Source of the DNA: JBCCSZ01 sp039199225
GTDB lineage: Bacteria; Bacteroidota; Bacteroidia; Chitinophagales; Saprospiraceae
Reading direction: 5' to 3'
NCBI GenBank assembly: GCA_039199225.1
Contig: JBCCSZ010000038.1
Coordinates: forward strand, 1 to 34,933
DNA length: 34,933 nt
The notes under the pieces were generated by a model. The model was not told where the DNA came from. It searched no databases and worked only from the letters and a program-made list of their open reading frames with translations. This document shows positions 1 through 8,773 of this stretch, one piece after another. How positions within the stretch are numbered: position 1 is the stretch's first letter; each line of letters starts with the position of its first letter. The position numbers and the translations under genes were made by a program.

Positions 1-1732
1 ACATAGCTGGTAAAACTGCCGCTAGGAAGCCTATAAAGACCGCTCCGGCCAGCAATAAAAACTCAGCTGTCAAAAACATCCGACCGGTAAAGGAATAGCG
101 ATAGGCATCCTTCATGTAGCTCGAAAACAGTTCCATACTCAGATGGCTGAGCAACAAGCCGACGACATATCCTAACACAGCTAAAATCAGGCCCTCTATG
201 ATAATGAGCAAGAACAGCCGTCCTCGGGAGGCCCCCATGACCCGCATAAGGGCCAGCTCATAACGTCGTTCTTTAAGAGAGCTGAAAAGGGAAATAAAGA
301 TGCTTAGCCCAGAAACAAAGACAATAATAAGGGCCAGATTGCGCAATATTTGCTCCCCAGCTCCCATCATGCTCATCAGACGATTCATTTCAATGGCGGG
401 CGAAGCAGCCTGCATATCGGTATTTTCATTGATATTTCGAGGAAGATTGAGCGATCGCCAGTTGGATTTGTTGCGATAGCGAACCAATAGGGCGGTAATT
501 TCTTTATCTACCTCTTCCGTCAAGGGCTTAACAGCAACAAGTTCCGCTGGTTTTTCCGCAGCGTGGTCATGACCCTCGTGGCTCGCATGATCGTGACCTT
601 CGTGATCTCCATGGTCGTGACCCTCGTGACTCGCATGGTCGTGGCCCTCGTGGTCATGGCCTTCGTGACTCGCATGGTCGTGGCCTTCGTGATCCCCATG
701 GTCGTGGCCCTCGTGACTCGCATGGTCGTGACCCTCGTGATCCCCATGGTCATGCCCTTCGTGACTCGCATGATCGTGGCCTTCGTGATCCCCATGGTCG
801 TGGCCCTCGTGGCTCGCATGATCGTGACCTTCGTGGTCCTCATGGTCATGGCCCTCGTGACTCGCGTGATCGTGACCTTCGTGGTCCTCATGATCGTGGC
901 CCTCGTGACTCGCATGATCGTGACCCTCGTGACTTGCGTGATCATGACCCTCGTGACTCGCGTGATCATGGCCTTCGTGGTCCCCATGGTCATGCCCTTC
1001 GTGGTCCCCATGGTCATGCCCTTCGTGATCCCCATGGTCATGCCCTTCGTGATCTCCATGATCATGGCCCTCACCACTCTCGTGATCATGGCCCTCGTGG
1101 TCGTGTACATCCCAGATACTTTGGGTGCTTGTGAGGATTAGCTGGTCCATCACATTTCCGCCTGGTTGAAAGATTCCTACTACCTTGAAGCCATCTCCAT
1201 GGTCGTGAATATTCATGCCGTCATCTGCTAGGCCGTGAGCACTGTAGAATCGATCACCAATTTTCAAGCCCAGCTCTTGAGCGACGACAGCACCAATGGT
1301 TACCTCGTAGTTCGCCGCCCAAAGCTTTCCCTCCGCCAACCGACCATTGTACAAGGAATCTGCAAAGTCGTGGTTTGTGCCGATGATTCGGTATCCCTTG
1401 TAGCTATCGCCCATCGATACAGGAACAGCCAGCTGTATCAGTGGATGCTTCGGATTCATAAAAGCCTTGGATGCCCCAATAGAGATGTTGCCTGTAGGCG
1501 CATCGATGTGGTACATGCTACACAAGATCAACTGGAGGGGGCTGCCCTTGGCACCAATGACGAGGTCAATACCTGCCAGATTCTTTTCAAATTTTTCTTC
1601 TATCTGCGTATTCAATAGTAGCAAAAGGGAGATCAGACCGACACCTAGGGCAAACAGTACCAAGCTCAACAGCATACTGAGTGGCTTAAAAGTGAGGTTT
1701 TTCCAACTTAATCGTAGAAGGTTCATTGGCAT
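1..1732 (-). CDS. ABC transporter permease, FtsX/MacB type, with giant His-rich insert (partial)
   Basis: 577 codons are visible and the gene runs off the left edge. The start is ATG at 1732 (or in-frame ATG 1726); an in-frame stop lies just upstream. Residues about 18-41 form the first membrane helix, followed by a MacB-like periplasmic domain. Residues 210-390 are a tandem HDH(AS/GD/ED)HEG repeat. FtsX-type helices follow at about 465-485, 505-530 and 555-577. This is the membrane subunit for the ATPase encoded 46 bp upstream; the two form an operon. Family members act in lipoprotein trafficking, efflux or mechanotransmission. The 68 histidines with alternating Asp/Glu suggest binding of Zn2+ or another soft metal at the outer face, comparable in spirit to His-rich parts of the Vibrio cholerae zrg zinc locus. 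Metal binding and specificity are inference; the permease call is firm. Confidence 0.9.
   Translation of the reverse strand, partial: MPMNLLRLSWKNLTFKPLSMLLSLVLFALGVGLISLLLLLNTQIEEKFEKNLAGIDLVIGAKGSPLQLILCSMYHIDAPTGNISIGASKAFMNPKHPLIQLAVPVSMGDSYKGYRIIGTNHDFADSLYNGRLAEGKLWAANYEVTIGAVVAQELGLKIGDRFYSAHGLADDGMNIHDHGDGFKVVGIFQPGGNVMDQLILTSTQSIWDVHDHEGHDHESGEGHDHGDHEGHDHGDHEGHDHGDHEGHDHGDHEGHDHASHEGHDHASHEGHDHASHEGHDHEDHEGHDHASHEGHDHEDHEGHDHASHEGHDHGDHEGHDHASHEGHDHGDHEGHDHASHEGHDHGDHEGHDHASHEGHDHEGHDHASHEGHDHGDHEGHDHASHEGHDHAAEKPAELVAVKPLTEEVDKEITALLVRYRNKSNWRSLNLPRNINENTDMQAASPAIEMNRLMSMMGAGEQILRNLALIIVFVSGLSIFISLFSSLKERRYELALMRVMGASRGRLFLLIIIEGLILAVLGYVVGLLLSHLSMELFSSYMKDAYRYSFTGRMFLTAEFLLLAGAVFIGFLAAVLPAM
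563..1105 (-). repeat. 24-bp coding tandem repeat, His-rich, about 23 copies
   Basis: In the permease frame this encodes residues 210-390 as 8-residue units HDHASHEG, HDHGDHEG or HDHEDHEG. Two 5-residue HDHEG units and one HDHESGEG variant occur near the ends. AS and GD units alternate over much of the array, hinting at expansion by 48-bp steps. All copies keep the frame because the period is a multiple of three. Long open frames on both strands across this interval are by-products of the repeat. Confidence 0.95.
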
Positions 1733-1777
1733 TAAGCGTTAATGGTCTTTAAATGATGTCTTCCGTTGGTTCGCTTA

Positions 1778-2404
1778 TTACAGGATGATGCGCTTTTCGA
1801 AGCGTTCTTTCAGTCTACCGTCATGGGTAACAATCAACAAGGTAGCATTCTCCTCTTCGGCTTGCTGTTCCAGTAGCTGAATCACTTCCTCACAGTTAGT
1901 ATCGTCGAGGGCAGAAGTCGGTTCATCCGCCAAAATAATGAGGGGGCGATTCACCAGCGCCCGGGCGATGGCCAGCCGCTGTTGCTCCCCCTGGCTGAGA
2001 TTCCCTGGCCGTTGGTTGAGTTTATGCCCAATCCGAAGTCTTTCCAGCAGTTCTTTGATGCGCTCCATCGAAATGGGCTTACCAGCTAGTTGCTGTGCGA
2101 TGGCTAGGTTTTCTCCGACTGTCAGGGCCTTCAGGAAGTGCGCCTGCTGAAACACAATCCCCACCTTTTGGCCACGGAAAAGGTCCAGGTCCGCACTGTC
2201 CATATCTCCCAGGCTATTGCCGTCGATGAAGACCTTACCACGTTTAGGACTGCGTAGACCACCCAGCAGATGCAGCAAGGTCGTCTTGCCACTGCCAGAT
2301 TGCCCCAAGAGCAACCAATGCTCCCCTTTTGCACAATGTACGTCGGGGAAGCTGAGAAAGTTTTTACCGTCGTATGAAAAGGATAAATCTTGTGTTTTCA
2401 ACAT
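1778..2404 (-). CDS. ABC transporter ATP-binding protein (LolD/MacB type)
   Basis: A 208-residue ATPase that powers the downstream permease. Visible motifs are Walker A (GQSGSGKTT), the ABC signature LSQGEQQR, Walker B LIILADEPTSALD and the H-loop TLLIVTHD. Its length and the signature are typical of the LolD/MacB/FtsE group that pairs with FtsX-like permeases. The frame is open further upstream to 2440, but MLKTQDLSF at 2404 is the family-like start, and the longer version would overlap the promoter box at 2410-2417. The permease gene begins 46 bp after the stop. The substrate cannot be read from the ATPase; only the His-rich permease hints at metals. Confidence 0.93.
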   Translation of the reverse strand: MLKTQDLSFSYDGKNFLSFPDVHCAKGEHWLLLGQSGSGKTTLLHLLGGLRSPKRGKVFIDGNSLGDMDSADLDLFRGQKVGIVFQQAHFLKALTVGENLAIAQQLAGKPISMERIKELLERLRIGHKLNQRPGNLSQGEQQRLAIARALVNRPLIILADEPTSALDDTNCEEVIQLLEQQAEEENATLLIVTHDGRLKERFEKRIIL

Positions 2405-2409
2405 AAATA

Positions 2410-2442
2410 CAAAGATATAGAATGGGGGAAAGGAAATCAAAA
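2410..2442 (-). promoter_or_regulatory. Bacteroidota-type promoter of the ABC operon
   Basis: On the minus strand a TTTTG element is followed by a 20-nt spacer and TATCTTTG (2417-2410), a full match to TAnnTTTG. Only 5 nt separate the box from the ATG at 2404, so the transcript should start at or very near the start codon. Confidence 0.6.
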
Positions 2443-2480
2443 GATTCCAGCCAGCCGGCAGACATTTTGTGTGCTACACA

Positions 2481-4043
2481 TCAATAAGTTCCCAGTTTTT
2501 TCATGTGGTGAATGACCACATCCCGGATGTCGTTTCGCACCTTCTGCCCATCAACCACAAACTCCTTCTTAGCAGGCTCTTTTGGATAGTCTTTCAGAAA
2601 TTCCAGATTTTTCTCCTTTCCGGCAGCTACAAAACCCGGCAAAACCACCTTGTAGCTCTTGGCTGGATCAATGGGTTGCACGCCCGGACAGGGACCATCA
2701 CTACTGGTAGCATTTCTTTTGACTTGCAAATAACCACCAGCACCTTTATTGGTGGTATTGCTGATCTGGAGGACCTTCTGAAGGACGTCTCCTGGCAAAG
2801 TCGTCCGTACCAGATTGCCGCCATAGGGAAAGGTTCGAAGGACGTCGTACTGGGTTACCAGCCCATGCAAATCATCGTCCAATCGCATAGAGCCACTGTT
2901 GATAAAATAAATATCTGCTCCTGGATCAGCCGCCGCAATGGCATCCATAGTCAGTTTACCATAATTGGTTTGCTCATTTCGCACAACCGTCTCTTTACAA
3001 TTCAACGGCTTGGTGAGGGTTAGCACTTTTTCTTCGGGCTGGTACCCCATTTCTTTCATAATGGCATTGGCCTTGTTCTGCCATTTATCGACAACAGCCT
3101 TGGTCGCCGAATCTTCTTCTATAGTATCGTCGATCTTTCGCACATTGGAACGAATGCTGGTATATCCAGTTGCCGGATCAAAGCGCACTCGATGGATGTA
3201 GACAGTTTTGGCATTTGCATCTGCCTTGGCAATGATGGTATTGTTGACATAACGGCTCATTTGCGTATGATCATGTCCCCCCATAAACAAAGGGACCCCT
3301 CTTACAGCATCAGCCAGAGCTTCATCTTCAGCCACATCCAAGTGTGTCATGGCCAAGCAAACATCTGCCTTAGTTTGCAGTTCCTTGTATGTCTCCCGAA
3401 AAGACTCTACAACCGATCCATATTTGACATAGCCTGGAAAGCTGAAAGCCAAAACAACGCCCATAAAGCCCACCTTTACTTTCTGGCCATTGGCCCCTGC
3501 GATTTCATGGAGGATGTATTCCGGCACGGGCCGATCAACGCCATCGATCTTTTGAACAAAAGGCCGCTCAACCCCTTCCACACTGTAGGTAGCATTGCAA
3601 ACTGTGTACTCAAACGCACTTTGCGCCATGCGTTTTTCCAACAAAACAGGGTCTTTCAAATCAAACTCGTGGTTGCCAAAAGTCACATAATCCAGGCCCA
3701 AAGCGTTCAGGGCTTCTATCATTTGCAAACCAGCAATCTTTTCCTCTTGACCCTCCTCATTTTCCATCTTCAGTGTTCCGAGAAAGGAAGGGCTCAAAAA
3801 ATCGCCTGATAAGATTGTGATGGTATTGGCATTTTCTTTCATCAGTTCTTTTCGAATGCTTGCTACCCTGGCCAGACCTCCGGCCTTTCCTCCTTCGAGC
3901 GGCGCAATTTCGTACACGTCATTCATCTGAAGAACGATAAATTCAACTGGCTCACCTTTTACGCCCGTGCCAAGCTGAGCAGTTGGTTTACATCCAAAGA
4001 CAAAGCAAATGGTATATAAAAAGAGGAGATAACGCAGATTCAT
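2481..4043 (-). CDS. Bifunctional metallophosphatase / 5'-nucleotidase lipoprotein
   Basis: A 520-residue UshA-like enzyme predicted to hydrolyse nucleotides or related phosphoesters at the cell surface or in the periplasm. The signal peptide ends in lipobox FVFGC (Cys18), so it is a lipoprotein. Metallophosphatase motifs are NDVYE (41-45), GD (80-81), GNHE (123-126), TH (233-234) and GHDH (256-259). The C-terminal nucleotide-binding domain spans roughly 345-500 with TNYGKLTMDA and FINSGSMR. The first motif reads D-V-Y rather than D-x-H, a variant I know from a subgroup of this family. It is divergent from the esterase gene at 4170 and ends 77 bp before the ABC ATPase start, so it could read into that operon, but the ABC operon has its own promoter. 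Confidence 0.9.
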   Translation of the reverse strand: MNLRYLLFLYTICFVFGCKPTAQLGTGVKGEPVEFIVLQMNDVYEIAPLEGGKAGGLARVASIRKELMKENANTITILSGDFLSPSFLGTLKMENEEGQEEKIAGLQMIEALNALGLDYVTFGNHEFDLKDPVLLEKRMAQSAFEYTVCNATYSVEGVERPFVQKIDGVDRPVPEYILHEIAGANGQKVKVGFMGVVLAFSFPGYVKYGSVVESFRETYKELQTKADVCLAMTHLDVAEDEALADAVRGVPLFMGGHDHTQMSRYVNNTIIAKADANAKTVYIHRVRFDPATGYTSIRSNVRKIDDTIEEDSATKAVVDKWQNKANAIMKEMGYQPEEKVLTLTKPLNCKETVVRNEQTNYGKLTMDAIAAADPGADIYFINSGSMRLDDDLHGLVTQYDVLRTFPYGGNLVRTTLPGDVLQKVLQISNTTNKGAGGYLQVKRNATSSDGPCPGVQPIDPAKSYKVVLPGFVAAGKEKNLEFLKDYPKEPAKKEFVVDGQKVRNDIRDVVIHHMKKLGTY

Positions 4044-4113
4044 TTTGATTCGTTTTAAAAAAGATTAAGAGCGCTCCGTCATGGGTCGAGCATTCAGTTA
4101 ATTAGAAGCAGCC

Positions 4114-4148
4114 TTGTGCGAGCTACAAAAAATACTTCCCTATCTTTA
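4114..4148 (+). promoter_or_regulatory. Candidate promoter of the esterase-PhoD operon
   Basis: TTG at 4114 and TATCTTTA at 4141-4148 (one mismatch to TAnnTTTG) are separated by 24 nt, slightly longer than usual. It would give a short leader of about 15-20 nt before ATG 4170 and would exclude the longer in-frame start at 4116. Confidence 0.35.
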
Positions 4149-4169
4149 GGAAAATCCAAGTTAACAAAA

Positions 4170-5906
4170 ATGAGACAGTTCCTACTTTTTCCATGCCTTC
4201 TCTTCTATGGAATTTTTCTCTCTGCACAAAGTGCGGTTTATCCTCTTTGGCCCGAGGGTATTCCTTGTGCCAACGAACTGAGCATGGAAATTCGGGACGA
4301 TGCCCGAATCGGCAGAATCATCAGCAAAGTCCATGAGCCGCAGTTGGTCGCCTATCTGCCGCAAGGGACAGCAGCTACAGGCACTAGCGTAATCATCTGC
4401 CCAGGTGGTGGCTATACGATTCTGGCCTGGGACTGGGAAGGCAGCCAAATTGCCGAGTGGTTCAATTCCTTTGGTGTGGCGGCCTTTGTACTCAAATACC
4501 GCTTGCCTCATTGGGAGTCGGAAACTTGCCGTGAACAGGTGGCCCTGATGGATGCCCAGCGCGCCCTTCGCCTGGTGCGCAGCAAAGCTACTGAATGGCA
4601 ATTACATCCCAATCGAATTGGTATCATGGGTTTTTCGGCCGGTGGCCATCTGGCATCATCTGTCTCTACCCATTTCGATGCGGGCCAGCCATCGGCTTCT
4701 AATCCAGTGGAACGCTACAGCAGTCGACCCGATTTTTCAATCCTAATGTACCCAGTCATTACCATGGATACGGCCTTTACCCATCGAGGGTCGCGCAATA
4801 ATTTGATCGGTGAAAGGCCAAAACCAGACCGCAGCATCTACTATTCCAACGAAGCTCAGATCACCTCTAATACCCCGCCTGCTCTTTTAATTCATGCAAC
4901 AGACGATGAGGTCGTCGTTCCAGACAACAGCATTGCTTACTACCGCCAATTGCGTAAGCATGGTGTATCTGCTGCCTTACACATCTATGAGCATGGCGGA
5001 CATGGCTTTTCCTTCGCAAAAGAAATGGGAAGCGTTCGCCACTGGCCGACTGTTTGTAAAAGTTGGCTGGAAGCGCAAGGCTTGTTGCGCCCTGTACTGA
5101 AAGCATTGGTCATCGATGGACGAAGTAAGCAGGGTCCTTGGAAGGATGGGACAAGCATCTTGCAAAAACAATTACTGGCATCGGGATTTTTCCAGGTTGA
5201 CATCGCCAATGTGGCAGCAGAAAGAGCAAGCACAGCCAGCTTTCAGAGAGATTTTACCGCCTACGACCTGGTCGTCTCCAACTACAACGGCAAAGCCTGG
5301 CCTACTCAAATGCAGAATGATTTCGAGCGCTACGTGGCCAATGGAGGAGGCTTCCTATACATTCTCTCAAAAGAAGATGCATTTTTAGAATGGGAAACTT
5401 ATTACCGCATGCTCAGCAAAAACGGCTGGCGAGAACGAACCGGAAAAGCAGGCGGCGCTTATGCTTATCTCGACGCAGATGGCAATGTTCTTACAGATGA
5501 TGATGACAATTCCTCTGGCAACACCTCTGAGACGTATGAGTTTGTTGTTCAAAATCACCAGACCAAACACCCTATTCTGAAGGGTTTACCCGGAAAATGG
5601 TTACATACAGAAGATAAACTTTACAACAGCATGCAAGGTCCTGCTGCAGGGATGGATGTTCTCGCTACTGCTCATAGTGATCCCAAAAAAGGTGGTACAG
5701 ATCGGCAGTATCCTGTAATGATGAGCATGCATTATGGCCTGGGGCGCCTCTTTCACACAAGCCTTGGACATTCCAAAAAGGCACTGCAATGCCAGGGCTT
5801 CCAAAGTATTTTTCAGCGGGCGGCCGAGTGGGTAGCTACTGGAAAAGTCACCCAAGCCGTTCCCAAAAGCTTTCCCTCAGAAGCAGAAAGCATGATCTCA
5901 CAATAA
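4170..5906 (+). CDS. Secreted alpha/beta-hydrolase (acetyl esterase type) fused to a ThuA-like domain
   Basis: A 578-residue two-domain exported protein. Residues 1-20 form a signal peptide ending LSAQ. Residues about 50-305 are a BD-FAE/acetyl-xylan-esterase-like hydrolase with oxyanion loop PGGGY (78-82), nucleophile elbow GFSAGG (Ser156), an Asp in HATDDEVV (about 245) and His278 in HGGHGF. Residues about 310-560 match the ThuA-like (trehalose utilisation, glutamine-amidotransferase fold) domain, with NGGGFLYI, HPILKGLP and GLGRLFHTSLGH. ATG 4170 is chosen over 4116 because it starts the signal peptide and lies after a TATCTTTA box. It is followed after 18 bp by the PhoD-like gene, likely co-transcribed. 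The role is presumably de-esterification and processing of polysaccharide or sugar derivatives; the substrate is unknown. Confidence 0.85.
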   Translation: MRQFLLFPCLLFYGIFLSAQSAVYPLWPEGIPCANELSMEIRDDARIGRIISKVHEPQLVAYLPQGTAATGTSVIICPGGGYTILAWDWEGSQIAEWFNSFGVAAFVLKYRLPHWESETCREQVALMDAQRALRLVRSKATEWQLHPNRIGIMGFSAGGHLASSVSTHFDAGQPSASNPVERYSSRPDFSILMYPVITMDTAFTHRGSRNNLIGERPKPDRSIYYSNEAQITSNTPPALLIHATDDEVVVPDNSIAYYRQLRKHGVSAALHIYEHGGHGFSFAKEMGSVRHWPTVCKSWLEAQGLLRPVLKALVIDGRSKQGPWKDGTSILQKQLLASGFFQVDIANVAAERASTASFQRDFTAYDLVVSNYNGKAWPTQMQNDFERYVANGGGFLYILSKEDAFLEWETYYRMLSKNGWRERTGKAGGAYAYLDADGNVLTDDDDNSSGNTSETYEFVVQNHQTKHPILKGLPGKWLHTEDKLYNSMQGPAAGMDVLATAHSDPKKGGTDRQYPVMMSMHYGLGRLFHTSLGHSKKALQCQGFQSIFQRAAEWVATGKVTQAVPKSFPSEAESMISQ

Positions 5907-5924
5907 CCCTCAATTCAATAGACA

Positions 5925-8531
5925 ATGTGTCAAAGGCCCTTTCTCCTACTGTTCTTTTTTATTGTTTTGTCCATTTTAAGCGCTTGCAAATCCAAGCAAT
6001 CAGCCATTCAAGACGCATCAAAGGCAAGTTTTCAATCGGATTGGGCAGCAGAAATAGACCGACCTTGGGCAGGAGCAAAATACTGGTTGAACCCACTGCA
6101 AGCCTGGCGGCAAAAAGAGGGTGAACTTCGTTGCGAAGTATCAGGAGGAGATCGAAATTGCGTTTTGCTGACCAAATCATTGGATACAAAATTCGAACAG
6201 TTCCAGATGCAGGTCAACATTCGGAAGCTGGATGAACTGGACAAATCATCTGCCGACATCAAAGACGAAGGCTGGGTGGGATTTCAAATTGGCAGACGAG
6301 GTCGATTCAAAGATTATCGCGACGATGCCGTCCATGGCAGAGGCTTTGGTTTGGGGTTGACCAAGCAGGGAGAACTGTTCATCGGAGCCCCAGCCGGTGA
6401 TCCCGTCTTAACCAATACTCCCAATGCTTTTAAGCTGCAACTATTGTCCCAACGACTGGCCGATGGCATGTACCGACTCACGCTGTCTTGCATCTCTGAT
6501 AGCGGCAGGCTGTTGAGAACTGTCTCCGCAAAAATACATCCCACCTGGCTGGACGGACTTGTGGCCCTCAGCTGCTCGAACAGCCCACCCCCTGTCCTAG
6601 AACTCGAAAAAAGTCGTGGCGCTTATGTAGACCTACCCTCCGCCGATACCCAACTAGGGGGTAACACACATTTTGCGTTTCGCGACTGGCAACTCAGCGG
6701 GGATATGGTGCAATCTTTTCCAGAACGTTCCTTTGGTCCGATCTTATGGACTCAATATACGCTGTCGGATCAGACGCTGTACCTCAGCGCACAATTTGCG
6801 CCATTGACGGAAGGCTACCACAAGGCTTTACTGGAAGTCGATGGCCTGGTGGTAAAAGAAGGCATCGTTGATCCCAACAGCCTCAATGCCTTGTTTAGAA
6901 TCGACAATTGGGACGATCGGAAGGATCATGTCTTTGCTGTCAATTTTACAGATGAACAAGGTCAAGCGCATCGCTACACAGGGCTTATCAGAAAAAATCC
7001 TACGGACCAGGACAAGCTGGTGGTCGCTTCGCTTTCCTGCTCAGACGATGTCGGCTTTCCCCATCAAGACATAGTCGCCAATGTGTTGGACCATCGCCCT
7101 GACCTGCTGTCTTTTCATGGCGATCAGATTTACGAGCGTGTTGGCGGCTATGGTGTGGAGCGCAGTAGTCGGCTCGACTACCTCCGAAAATGGTACATCT
7201 GGGGATGGGCATTTCGGGAGTTGTTGAAAAACCAACCTGCTGTCATTATTCCGGACGACCACGATGTGTTCCACGGCAACCTCTGGGGCTGCGGTGGTAA
7301 AAAAGCCGATGTATCCCAAGGTTTTGGGGACGAGGCCCAAGACGATGGTGGCTACAAGGAACCGCCAGCCTTTGTGAATATGGTCCACCGCACCCAAAGT
7401 GGCCACCTTCCGACGCCCTTCGATGCTCGCCCTGTGTTGAACGACATCAGTGTCTATTACACCAACTTAAATTATGGGCAGGTCTCTTTCGCCATTTTGG
7501 CCGACCGGCAGTGGAAGTCTGCTCCCAAGGCACTGTTTCCGGATGCCGCCATCGACAATGGTTGGCCACAAAACCTGGAATGGAATCCCAAAAAAGAAGC
7601 TTTTCATCCGGATGCGCAGCTCCTTGGCGAGCGTCAAATGGATTTTTTGAAGCAATGGGTCAGAGATTGGGATGAGGGGATTGCTTTCAAGGCTGTGATT
7701 TCTCAGACGCCTTTTTGCAATATAGCTACCTTGCCCAAGGACATCCACCACGACCGCCATGTCCCCAAGCTCAAGCGGTACGCCAAGGGGGATTATCCGC
7801 CCGACGATCGCCCAGTGGCAGATTTCGATTCCAATGGCTGGCCCAAAGACAAGCGGGACGAAGCATTGCGTGTCATCCGGAAAGCATTTGCTGTGCATTT
7901 GACTGGCGACCAGCACCTCGGCTCTACGGGTCAGTATGGCATTGAGGACTGGGGGGATGCCGGTTATTGGATCAGCTCGCCAGCAATTTCCAATATATGG
8001 CCACGACGCTGGTATCCGCAGGCAGCTCCCGAAGGAGGTTTGGTGTCTGGAAAACCCCGCTACTACGGCCGATACGAAGATGGATTTGGCAACAAAATCA
8101 ATGTAGAAGCGATTGCAAACCCACACGACATCGACCGCTACCCTTCCAATCTGTATGACAAGGCTCCTGGCTATTCCATCCTGGTGTTCGATAAGCCCGA
8201 GCGCAAAATTCAACTGGCCGTCTGGCCCCGCTGGGCTGCACCCAACCGGCCAGCACCCGACAACCGAGCTTTTGATGGCTGGCCTGTCACCATCGCTCAG
8301 AGTGATAATTATGGACGAGCGGCCGTTGGCTATCTACCAGAAATTTCCTTGCAAAAAGAAGACTACATCGAACTGATCCGTCAATCAGACAGTGCATTGG
8401 TCTATGCCATCCGCCCTGGGAAGGCCAGCTTTCGCCCAAAGGTATTCGAACTAGAAGAGCTGTATACTTTGAGGATCGTCTCGGCAGAAGGGAAGGTCAA
8501 GGAACAAAAAAATTTAAAAGCGCAACCTTAG
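5925..8531 (+). CDS. PhoD-like alkaline phosphatase/phosphodiesterase lipoprotein
   Basis: An 868-residue lipoprotein (lipobox ILSAC, Cys21). The N-terminal part, about residues 40-240, looks like a beta-sandwich (LamG or 3-keto-disaccharide-hydrolase-like: DRPWAGAKYW, FGLGLTKQGELFIG). The catalytic PhoD-type metallophosphatase region covers about 370-760. Key motifs are SLSCSDD, FHGDQIYE (about 395-402), PDDHDVFHG (about 444-452) and HLTGDQH (about 656-662), which supply the binuclear metal ligands. The family usually hydrolyses phosphodiesters such as teichoic acids or phospholipids; in Bacteroidota it often sits beside polysaccharide enzymes. It follows the esterase-ThuA gene by 18 bp. The target substrate is not evident. 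Confidence 0.85.
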   Translation: MCQRPFLLLFFFIVLSILSACKSKQSAIQDASKASFQSDWAAEIDRPWAGAKYWLNPLQAWRQKEGELRCEVSGGDRNCVLLTKSLDTKFEQFQMQVNIRKLDELDKSSADIKDEGWVGFQIGRRGRFKDYRDDAVHGRGFGLGLTKQGELFIGAPAGDPVLTNTPNAFKLQLLSQRLADGMYRLTLSCISDSGRLLRTVSAKIHPTWLDGLVALSCSNSPPPVLELEKSRGAYVDLPSADTQLGGNTHFAFRDWQLSGDMVQSFPERSFGPILWTQYTLSDQTLYLSAQFAPLTEGYHKALLEVDGLVVKEGIVDPNSLNALFRIDNWDDRKDHVFAVNFTDEQGQAHRYTGLIRKNPTDQDKLVVASLSCSDDVGFPHQDIVANVLDHRPDLLSFHGDQIYERVGGYGVERSSRLDYLRKWYIWGWAFRELLKNQPAVIIPDDHDVFHGNLWGCGGKKADVSQGFGDEAQDDGGYKEPPAFVNMVHRTQSGHLPTPFDARPVLNDISVYYTNLNYGQVSFAILADRQWKSAPKALFPDAAIDNGWPQNLEWNPKKEAFHPDAQLLGERQMDFLKQWVRDWDEGIAFKAVISQTPFCNIATLPKDIHHDRHVPKLKRYAKGDYPPDDRPVADFDSNGWPKDKRDEALRVIRKAFAVHLTGDQHLGSTGQYGIEDWGDAGYWISSPAISNIWPRRWYPQAAPEGGLVSGKPRYYGRYEDGFGNKINVEAIANPHDIDRYPSNLYDKAPGYSILVFDKPERKIQLAVWPRWAAPNRPAPDNRAFDGWPVTIAQSDNYGRAAVGYLPEISLQKEDYIELIRQSDSALVYAIRPGKASFRPKVFELEELYTLRIVSAEGKVKEQKNLKAQP

Positions 8532-8694
8532 ATCAAAAAGTCACGACGACTTATCCCAGGCAAGCAGCCTTTTATCAAACATACTGGAAGTGTCTATCTA
8601 GTCAGTGGTTGTACATCCTTATCTTTTTTGCAAGAAACAAGTGCTTTGCAGATGGAAGATGGACGTAGTGAATCGCGATAAATTTGCAGTTGGG

Positions 8695-8726
8695 TTTGTG
8701 TCTTTGCAGTAGATATGCTAATTTTC
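8695..8726 (+). promoter_or_regulatory. Candidate promoter of the stand-alone receiver gene
   Basis: TTTG (8695-8698), a 20-nt spacer, then TAATTTTC (8719-8726), one mismatch from TAnnTTTG. The predicted leader is about 40 nt to ATG 8774. Confidence 0.4.
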
Positions 8727-8773
8727 GCTTGCAAATCAATTCAGCGATACCTTCGTTGCGAATCCAAAATACT

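Noticed and set aside
520..1141. Long open frames on both strands across the His repeat
   Set aside because: They are by-products of a 24-bp repeat whose period keeps every frame open; only the permease frame continues into recognisable domains on both sides.
8533..8565. Short inverted repeat AAGTC-ACGAC-GACTT after the PhoD gene
   Set aside because: Only five base pairs and no following T-tract, so not a supported terminator.
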